Assembly (NCBI RefSeq): GCF_021228795.1
Contig: NZ_CP089309.1
Coordinates: forward strand, 5,019,501-5,083,500
Source of the DNA: Thiocapsa bogorovii
Lineage (GTDB): Bacteria > Pseudomonadota > Gammaproteobacteria > Chromatiales > Chromatiaceae
Direction of reading: 5' to 3'
Length of the DNA: 64,000 nt
In this document: positions 58,086-64,000 of the stretch, piece by piece
Position numbering within the stretch: position 1 is the stretch's first letter
How the letters are laid out: every line of letters starts with the position of its first letter
Program-made: the position numbers and the translations under genes
Notes under the pieces: model-generated
Databases searched by the model: none
Seen by the model: the letters and a program-made list of their open reading frames with translations, nothing else
What the model was told of the DNA's origin: nothing

Positions 58086-59633
58086 ATGACCGAGAATCCG
58101 GCCGACTCGAACCCGTTGATGTCCGGTCGAAACCAGTCGCTGTTTCCGCAGGCTTGCACCATCGTGATCTTCGGCGGCGCGGGCGATCTGTCCCGACGCA
58201 AGCTGATCCCCGCACTCTACAATCTCGCGTTGGACGGCTTGTTGCCGACACAGTTCGCGGTGATCGGATTCGCCATCGATGAGATGAGCGATGACGCGTT
58301 TCGGGGCTTCGCGCGCGAGGGCATCGAACGATTTTCGCGGCGCGAGCTGAGTGAGGAGGACTGGCTGGATTTCGCCGAGCATCTCTTCTACCAGCAAGGC
58401 GAGTTTGGCGAGGCCTCGGCCTATGCCGCGCTAAAAACACGTCTCGATGCGATCGAGCCGCGCTTCGGCATCTCCGGCAATCGGCTCTACTATCTCGCCA
58501 TCCCGCCATCCTTGATCGATACCTGCGTCTTCGGGCTGCGGGATGGAGGCTTGGTAGCGCCGGCAGACCGGGATCTGCCCTTCACCCGTCTGGTTGTGGA
58601 GAAGCCCATCGGGCGCGATTTGCCCAGCGCGCTCGCCGTGAACCAGTCACTCCAGTCATGTTTCGCAGAGCATCAGCTGTATCGGATTGATCACTATCTT
58701 GGCAAGGAAACGGTCCAAAACATACTCGCGATGCGTTTTGGTAATTCGATCTTCGAACCACTGTGGAATTCCAAGTACATCGATCATGTGCAGATTACAG
58801 TGGCCGAGGCGGAGGGGGTCGGTACCCGCGCGGGATATTTCGAAACGGCCGGCGCCCTGCGCGACATGGTACAGAACCATATCCTGCAGTTGTTGTCGTT
58901 GGTGGCAATGGAGCCGCCCTGGAGTATGCGCGCCGACGTGATCCGCGACCGCCGACTGGACCTGCTGCAATGCCTTCGCCCGATGCGTATCGATGAGGTC
59001 GAACGGCACGTGGTGCGGGCTCAGTATTCATCGGGCTTCTTCCACGGCAAGAACGCGCCGGGTTATCGCCGCGAGAACGGCGTGGAAGCGGATTCGACCA
59101 CCGAGACCTTTGTCGCCCTGCGCTTGTTCATCGACAATTGGCGCTGGGCGGGTGTGCCGATCTATATCCGTACCGGCAAGGCGATGCCGAAACGTGTCAG
59201 CGAGGTTGCGGTGCAGTTCAAGGCGGTGCCGCACATGCTGTTCAACACCGATACGGATCATCCACTCGAGCCGAATGTGCTGGCGCTTCGCATCCAGCCG
59301 GACGAGGGCTTGTCCTTGCGTATCGGCTCCAAGCTGCCGGGACCCAAGGTGAAGATCTACCCGGTCAAGATGGACTTCCGCTACGGCTCAACCTTCGGTG
59401 ACCAGTCGCCGGAGGCTTACGAGCGTCTGCTGCTCGATGTCATGGCGGGCGACGCCACGTTGTTCATGCGCGACGACGCGGTCGAGGCGTCCTGGCAGTG
59501 GATCCAGCCCATCCTCGATGCCTGGGAGGCGAGCGGCGAGCGCTGGTTGCCGGAATACCCGGCGGGCAGTTGGGGGCCTATCGAGGCCGATCGGCTGATC
59601 GACGCCGACGGTCACGCTTGGCGTCAACTCTAA
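58086..59633 (+). CDS. zwf: Glucose-6-phosphate 1-dehydrogenase
   Basis: NADP-linked first enzyme of the oxidative pentose phosphate pathway, 515 residues. FGGAGDLSRRKLIPALYNL (cofactor site, near 27), RIDHYLGKETVQNILAMRFGN (active-site His and Lys, near 206) and IRTGKAMPKRVSEV near 365 are all canonical. ATG 58086 has GAGGAAGG upstream; GTG 58068 in frame is less likely. The opcA gene follows after 16 bases. Confidence 0.97.
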   Translation: MTENPADSNPLMSGRNQSLFPQACTIVIFGGAGDLSRRKLIPALYNLALDGLLPTQFAVIGFAIDEMSDDAFRGFAREGIERFSRRELSEEDWLDFAEHLFYQQGEFGEASAYAALKTRLDAIEPRFGISGNRLYYLAIPPSLIDTCVFGLRDGGLVAPADRDLPFTRLVVEKPIGRDLPSALAVNQSLQSCFAEHQLYRIDHYLGKETVQNILAMRFGNSIFEPLWNSKYIDHVQITVAEAEGVGTRAGYFETAGALRDMVQNHILQLLSLVAMEPPWSMRADVIRDRRLDLLQCLRPMRIDEVERHVVRAQYSSGFFHGKNAPGYRRENGVEADSTTETFVALRLFIDNWRWAGVPIYIRTGKAMPKRVSEVAVQFKAVPHMLFNTDTDHPLEPNVLALRIQPDEGLSLRIGSKLPGPKVKIYPVKMDFRYGSTFGDQSPEAYERLLLDVMAGDATLFMRDDAVEASWQWIQPILDAWEASGERWLPEYPAGSWGPIEADRLIDADGHAWRQL

Positions 59634-59649
59634 CGACGGGTCGACCGCC

Positions 59650-60789
59650 ATGAATCGTTCTGCCGAAGACTACATCGACCCGGTCGAGATCGAACGCGAG
59701 CTGACCGCAATCTGGGCGACCATCAACGGTCAGCAGAAAGACGGCGGCACTGTCACCCGGGCCTCCATGTCCAACGTCATGATCTTCTGCGACGGCGAGG
59801 ACCAGGCGTTGGACGCCGCGGATCGGATACCGCGGCTGGTGCAACATCACCCGGCGCGGGTATTGGTGCTGGCTCTCATTGAAGAGCAGGCCGGTGAAGG
59901 CGTGCAGGCCTGGGTCACATCCCACTGCCGCCGCACCGGCGATGGCCAGCAGCTTTGCGCCGAGCATATCGAATTGCGCTTCGGCGTGGGCAGCGCGGCG
60001 CGCGCGGCATCGATCGTGCGTTCACTGCTGATCAGTGACCTGCCGTGCGCGCTATGGTGGCTCAGTCCGCGACCGCCGGCGCTCACCGGTGCGGTATTCG
60101 ATGCCTTCGCGCCCATGGCGAACCAGATCATCTACGACAGCATCGGCTGGGCGGATCCGCCCAGTGGCGTGCTGGCAATGGTGAGGTGGTCAAAGAACAA
60201 TCGCACCGTGATCTTCAATCTAGCCTGGCGCCGGCTCAAACCCTGGCGGCGGATGCTGTCCCAGAGTCTGGACCCAAGCGCGCTGCCCGGTGCGTTGCAG
60301 CGCATCGACGCCGTCGCGTTGCATCATGGTCCCCACGCCCTGCCGCTGGCTTGGTTGCTGCTCGGCTGGTTGGCCTCGCGTCTAGGCTGGCAACCGAAAC
60401 AGGGCGTTGCGGAGGCGGGCAGCCAACTGAACTGGCGGTTCGAGTCGCCGAACGGTCCGGTCCGAATCACGATGCAACGTCACGACGATGGCCCACCCAA
60501 TATCGACTGGATGCGCATCAGCTGGCAAGCCGGCGACGCTCAGCCGGCCGGCTGTGCTGAATATCGCCATGAGGGCCATCACATCCGCCACATCCCGAGC
60601 GATGATTCGATGAGACCCTCATCGACACCTGCGGTGGAGCAGCGGCTCGAACAGATGGTCGCTGCCCAACTCGCACACCGCGCCGGTGATCGGCTGTTCA
60701 CGGAGTCGATCGCGTTCTCCGAGGCCATGGCGAAGGTGGTCAAAGGGGAGACCGTAGCGGCGAAGAAGGAACCAAATGAACGCGGTTAG
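59650..60789 (+). CDS. opcA: OpcA-type glucose-6-phosphate dehydrogenase assembly protein
   Basis: OpcA in cyanobacteria activates or assembles glucose-6-phosphate dehydrogenase under redox control. The 379-residue product follows zwf directly and shows the family patterns RASMSNVMIFCDGED, HPARVLVLALIEE, CAEHIELRFGVGSAARAASIVRSLLISDLPCALWWLSPRPP and DSIGWADPP. The spacing of 16 bases implies co-transcription. Redox control itself cannot be read from the sequence, though several cysteines are present. Confidence 0.9.
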   Translation: MNRSAEDYIDPVEIERELTAIWATINGQQKDGGTVTRASMSNVMIFCDGEDQALDAADRIPRLVQHHPARVLVLALIEEQAGEGVQAWVTSHCRRTGDGQQLCAEHIELRFGVGSAARAASIVRSLLISDLPCALWWLSPRPPALTGAVFDAFAPMANQIIYDSIGWADPPSGVLAMVRWSKNNRTVIFNLAWRRLKPWRRMLSQSLDPSALPGALQRIDAVALHHGPHALPLAWLLLGWLASRLGWQPKQGVAEAGSQLNWRFESPNGPVRITMQRHDDGPPNIDWMRISWQAGDAQPAGCAEYRHEGHHIRHIPSDDSMRPSSTPAVEQRLEQMVAAQLAHRAGDRLFTESIAFSEAMAKVVKGETVAAKKEPNERG

Positions 60790-60827
60790 CCTTTGGCGCT
60801 CCGGGCAACTGATCGACGCGTCTGGGC

Positions 60828-61150
60828 TCATCATCCGGGCTGGTTCGACCCCCATCAAGCGGGAAGCTCGGCCACGGACGCAAGCACCCCGTCCGGTAGG
60901 GGTTCCTGGCGCAGATTGTCCGGGCGGAACTGACGGGTGCGCGCCAACGCCCCAGTAAGACCATCCACGGCGCGCCAATAGCGCGTGTTGCCGAGGACTT
61001 TCTCTCCAAAACAGCGCCGAAGGAGACGCCGTCGATGCTTCGGTAGCCGCGGAACAATTGGCCGTCGGGTGCTGGCATTGGTTCGCACACCCGTTCGGTT
61101 CGGATCCTGAACGGGGTTGATCGACACCAGCCGGCCAAGTCCGACCGCCC
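60828..61150 (-). pseudogene. Frameshifted gene of unknown family
   Basis: Three frames contain protein-like pieces in the right order: VIGANRAVGLGRLVSINPVQD near 61090-61150, CEPMPAPDGQLFRGYRSIDGVSFGAVLE near 60990-61075, and EKVLGNTRYWRAVDGLTGALAR up to LASVAELPA ending near 60855. One- or two-base shifts near 61080 and 61000 would join them. The composition is convincing but I do not recognise the family. Confidence 0.45.
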
Positions 61151-61228
61151 GGTTTGCGCCGATGACCCGCTACAACAGCAGTGTCAGGATCCTTAGGGCT
61201 CTGCCGGCTGAAGCCGGTCGCCGGCATC

Positions 61229-61690
61229 TCAGGCTTCGCCGCCGGGGCGCAGCCGCGGCGCGCTCCAGCCGCGAAGTACGACGATGATGCGCAGGCTGAA
61301 GACCAGAACGAAGGTCGCCCCGATCGACAGCACGATAGGCCCGCTCCACGTCATCCATGTGGTTCGCCAGATACGGCATTGAGAACAGGAACAGCCCGCC
61401 GAGGATCGCGATCTCCTCATAGATGACGCCGCGGAAGGTGCGCGGCTTGCAACCGGTGACGACGTCAAGCAAGACCCCGCCACCGGCGCAAGTCAGCGCG
61501 GCCAGCAGCGGGATCCAGAGCCAGTCCAGCCGGGCGACGATCGCGACTTTGGCCCCGATGATGCGGAACGCCGCCAACCCGACGGTATCGGTGATCAGCA
61601 GCAAACGGGGAAAGCGCTCGCCCCATGCCTGCGGCTGCCGTGACAACCGGTTTTCCAGTTGCGAGAGAGTCTGCGGAATCGGCTCCCCGG
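61229..61690 (-). pseudogene. C-terminal remnant of a UPF0126/TRIC-type membrane protein
   Basis: The piece LLLITDTVGLAAFRIIGAKVAIVARLDWLWIPLLAALTCAGGGVLLDVVTG (read in segments) matches the second repeat of the UPF0126 trimeric cation channel family, including the conserved GGG.LLDVVTG. After YLANHMDDVERAYR a frameshift near 61330 moves the last helix (IVLSIGATFVLVFSLRIIVVLRGW) to another frame. The first three helices are missing. The MOSC gene ends at its left boundary. Confidence 0.7.
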
Positions 61691-61696
61691 CCGGCG

Positions 61697-62224
61697 TCAC
61701 AAGACCGTCACCTGGTCTCCGACCCGGATCTGACCGCCCTCGCGTACACGTAGACAGTGCCCGCCTCGACCGCGGAGCGCCTTGGCCGTGCCGGTTCCGG
61801 AGATGCGATCCAGGTAACCGCATGGTGGGCGGGTCCGGTGCCACTCGAAGAGCGCCTCTCCGATGCGCAGGTGCCGCCTTCTCAGCTCGACGCCGGCCAA
61901 CCCGGTCACGACCAGGTTGCGTCGGTGCTGGCCGTCGCTCAGCACCAGGCCATGACGTCGTTCGGCGCGGTGGAGGTCCTCGGCTAGGATCATGGTGACC
62001 TGACAGCCGTCGGTGAGCCGCCAGAAGCCTCGGCCCAAGTTGTAGCGATCCTCTGCCAGTCCTTGATCGACAATCGCCAGGGTCTGCGTGCATGCGCGCA
62101 TCGGTGCCCCGGCCGAATTCGCGACGAAGATCGCTGCGAGGTGTGCGTCGGGCGCTCGACCCTGTCCTAGGGCGAGGCCGTGCAGGAGTCGCTCAAGCCG
62201 CGCTTTTAGCCAATGAGGACGCAT
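61697..62224 (-). CDS. MOSC-domain protein
   Basis: MOSC domains bind sulfur or molybdenum-cofactor-related groups. The 175-residue protein has AAIFVANSAGAPMRACTQ, GLAEDRYNLGRGFWRLTDG, HRRNLVVTGLAGVELRRRHLRIGEALFEWHRTRPPCGYLDRISG (in pieces) with the conserved Cys of the MOSC fold, and the closing GGQIRVGDQVTVL. No fused reductase domain exists, like YiiM/YuaD-type stand-alone proteins. The start at 62224 has no strong ribosome binding site. Confidence 0.85.
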   Translation of the reverse strand: MRPHWLKARLERLLHGLALGQGRAPDAHLAAIFVANSAGAPMRACTQTLAIVDQGLAEDRYNLGRGFWRLTDGCQVTMILAEDLHRAERRHGLVLSDGQHRRNLVVTGLAGVELRRRHLRIGEALFEWHRTRPPCGYLDRISGTGTAKALRGRGGHCLRVREGGQIRVGDQVTVL

Positions 62225-62287
62225 GTGCGACCGCCCGTGATGATCAGCATGGAGGCCCGTCGCCGGTGGGCATGCTTCCGCACGTGC

Positions 62288-63154
62288 CTAAGCCGGCGCG
62301 GCGACGGCGCAGCGATGCTCGAGAAACCCCAGCAACGCGCCGACATGTTCCTCGATGCAATCGACCGAGTCATGGTCGGCGCCGTCGATTTCCAGCAGGC
62401 GCACAAGGCGTCCCGAGGATCGCGCATGGATCAGGCGCGCGTCGTTTACAGGAACCACGCGATCCGCCCTGCCGTGCACCAGCAACACTGGACAGGGGAT
62501 GCGGGTGACTGTGTTCATGGGCGCGATGGCGTCGAAGCGGTGTCCGATCAGCCATTCCACGTAGCGGATGATTCCGTAGACGATCGGCGCGGGTAGGTGC
62601 AGGTGACGCACCGATGCCTCGGTCACGCGTGCGGGGTGGGCGAATGCGGCGACGCTGATCACTGCCGCGATATCCGGGTTGCGTGATGCCTCGAACAGGG
62701 CGGCGCCTGCTCCGACCGAGTGACCGAGCACGGCGACACAGTCGGCGCGTCGCGGGTGATGCCGTTTGAGCCAGGCGATGGCCATTCCGAGATCCTCGGC
62801 AAACCGCGGCAAGGAGGAGAAGGTATCGGCGTCGCTTCCGCCGTGATTGCGGGCATCGAACAGCAAGACGTTGAAGCCGGCCTGTCGGAAGGGGGCCGCG
62901 ATGGGCAACATCAGCTCGGCGTTGCCGCCCCAGCCGTGCAAGATGACAAGGGTGCGTGTCGAGCCCGCTGCCGGAATCAGCCAGCCGAAGAGGGATCGGT
63001 GTCGCACGGTCGGGATGCGAACGGCCTCGAAGTCGAGACCGGCGTCCGCCGGCGTGCCGATTTCGCGGAGCCGGGGAGCGCGGAATCCCAAGTGCACGCC
63101 CGCAGGGATTGCGGCTGCGGCCAAAACGGCCAAGAGACTCAAGGTCGCGAGCAT
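62288..63154 (-). CDS. Alpha/beta hydrolase with N-terminal membrane anchor
   Basis: A 288-residue serine hydrolase. The N-terminus is hydrophobic (MLATLSLLAVLAAAAIPAGVHLGF), acting as signal or anchor. The nucleophile elbow is GHSVG in VAVLGHSVGAGAALF, the oxyanion region is LHGWGGN, the acid is likely the Asp of HGRADRVVP and the His lies in DGADHDSVD. Substrate unknown. Start ATG 63154 was chosen because it opens directly into the hydrophobic segment. Confidence 0.85.
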   Translation of the reverse strand: MLATLSLLAVLAAAAIPAGVHLGFRAPRLREIGTPADAGLDFEAVRIPTVRHRSLFGWLIPAAGSTRTLVILHGWGGNAELMLPIAAPFRQAGFNVLLFDARNHGGSDADTFSSLPRFAEDLGMAIAWLKRHHPRRADCVAVLGHSVGAGAALFEASRNPDIAAVISVAAFAHPARVTEASVRHLHLPAPIVYGIIRYVEWLIGHRFDAIAPMNTVTRIPCPVLLVHGRADRVVPVNDARLIHARSSGRLVRLLEIDGADHDSVDCIEEHVGALLGFLEHRCAVAAPA

Positions 63155-63218
63155 GTCGGTCGAATTCCGTGACGGCTTGGAAGATTGCGCCCGCACCCTC
63201 GACCTTGTCCGGCCGTCT

Positions 63219-64000
63219 TCAGATTGCGGTGTTCGGCAAGAGGAAAGTGATGGCATCGGCTCGCCTTTCCAAATGCTCCGGCCCGGAGGCCCCTTCTTTG
63301 AGCGAGACGCCCGAGACCCGACGGCGTCGCGCCTCCTCCATCAGGTAACGCAGTTTGCACGATGCCGATTCGTGACTCAGGCCGGCGGAGCGGATATTGG
63401 ACAAGCAGTTGCGATCCGCATCCGTTCTGCCGACGCGCGGGCCATGGGTCAGGTAGACACCGAGACTGTCCGGCGAGCTCAGGCCCGGTCGTTCCCCGAT
63501 CAGGATCACCAGGATCTCGGTCCGCAGCCGCTCGCCGATCTCGTCGCCGATCGCGACCCGACCCTGCTCGACGATCGGGATGGGACCGACCCGCCAGCCT
63601 GCGCCCAGCAGATCCGGGATGATTCGATCGAGGAAGGGCAGGGCGTTTTCGTGGATCGCACGCGCCGAGAGACCATCGGCGATCACGAAAACCACATTCG
63701 GTTCGGCACCGGACGCGCTCGCGACATCTTCGAGTAAGGCACGCGACTCTGAGTCCAGCCGACGTCCCAAGTCGGGACGCTGCAGGTACTCGAAGCGATT
63801 CGCAGCCGCACTGCGCAGACGCAGGCTCGTCCAGCAGCGTGCGTCGAGCTGCGTCGCGATGCCGTCGGCATCCAAAGGCAGATGGACGGCATCGCGAGCC
63901 TGGGCATGGGCGAGCTGAAACGCCAGATGCGCCTGCGTCGGCAGACTGCCTCCGGCGCGTCCCAATGCAATGCGTGCATCGGTGAAGCGACGCAGAGATG
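63219..64000 (-). CDS. eutC: Ethanolamine ammonia-lyase light chain, 5' end outside window
   Basis: Small subunit of the adenosylcobalamin-dependent enzyme that splits ethanolamine to acetaldehyde and ammonia. About 260 residues are present, from SLRRFTDARIALGRAGGSLPTQAHLAFQLAHAQARDAV (in pieces) through VVFVIADGLSARAIHENALPFL, VGPIPIVEQGRVAIGDEIGE and LTHGPRVGRTDADRNCLSNIR, all typical of EutC. The start codon lies beyond position 64000. eutB is expected upstream on the same strand. Confidence 0.95.
   Translation of the reverse strand, partial: SLRRFTDARIALGRAGGSLPTQAHLAFQLAHAQARDAVHLPLDADGIATQLDARCWTSLRLRSAAANRFEYLQRPDLGRRLDSESRALLEDVASASGAEPNVVFVIADGLSARAIHENALPFLDRIIPDLLGAGWRVGPIPIVEQGRVAIGDEIGERLRTEILVILIGERPGLSSPDSLGVYLTHGPRVGRTDADRNCLSNIRSAGLSHESASCKLRYLMEEARRRRVSGVSLKEGASGPEHLERRADAITFLLPNTAI

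Overview
The window is GC-rich DNA from a gammaproteobacterium, most probably a purple sulfur bacterium (Chromatiaceae). The reasons are the recA-recX-alaS-lysC-csrA-tRNA-Ser order, the thrS-infC-rpmI-rplT-pheS-pheT-ihfA-merR-tRNA-Pro block, a zwf-opcA pair, and a medium-chain dehydrogenase of the BchC-like branch. The assignment is inferred from gene content and was not tested by a search.

Layout. 1-6.65 kb: housekeeping block recA, recX, alaS, lysC, csrA and tRNA-Ser(GCU). 7.0-11.6 kb: accessory and partly decayed DNA, with a guanine-deaminase-like enzyme, a small secreted protein, wrecks of a histidine kinase and a DsbC-like protein, then a periplasmic metal/redox set (DUF411 protein, Met/Gly-rich lipoprotein cytochrome c, DUF302 protein, frameshifted TlpA-like thioredoxin). 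11.9-14.6 kb: an IS1380-type remnant fused in frame to the tail of a hydantoinase-like protein, then intact pabB and a frameshifted amino-acid-kinase gene; together these look like the ruins of a tetrahydromethanopterin-type gene cluster. 15.1-22.0 kb: phosphodiester glycosidase, ubiG, class V aminotransferase, L,D-transpeptidase and opgH. 22.05-27.4 kb: a tightly packed set (FkbM methyltransferase, MDR dehydrogenase, divergent PTPS/QueD homologue, GT4 glycosyltransferase, SAM methyltransferase) with a convergent RibD-C reductase; I propose it makes a glycosylated, methylated pteridine-like product. 27.6-33.2 kb: a YhaO/YhaN-type repair nuclease pair, a BolA/IbaG gene and a small conserved protein. 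33.35-35.9 kb: acrylyl-CoA-reductase-like gene and class I fumarase. 36.2-44.1 kb: tRNA-Val, the translation/IHF operon (infC starts at AUC) and tRNA-Pro.

44.2-55.2 kb is a defence island beside tRNA-Pro: a complete IS1380-family element with 5-bp target duplication, a deleted first hsdM, then hsdR, an ABC-ATPase with a TOPRIM/DUF4435-like C-terminus, hsdM, hsdS, a RhuM-like gene and a Doc/Fic-type gene. The spacing suggests one co-transcribed defence unit in which the ATPase is built into a type I restriction system. 55.6-64 kb: recD2, zwf-opcA, decayed reading frames, a MOSC protein, an alpha/beta hydrolase and the start of eutC, which runs off the window.

The strongest candidates for something new are the ATPase-containing restriction operon, the pteridine-like cluster with its atypical PTPS homologue, and the Met/Gly-rich cytochrome next to the DUF411/DUF302 proteins. 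Pseudogenes and repeats cluster in four accessory stretches (8-12.4, 14.3-15.1, 44.2-46.9 and 60.8-61.7 kb), while the housekeeping blocks are intact.
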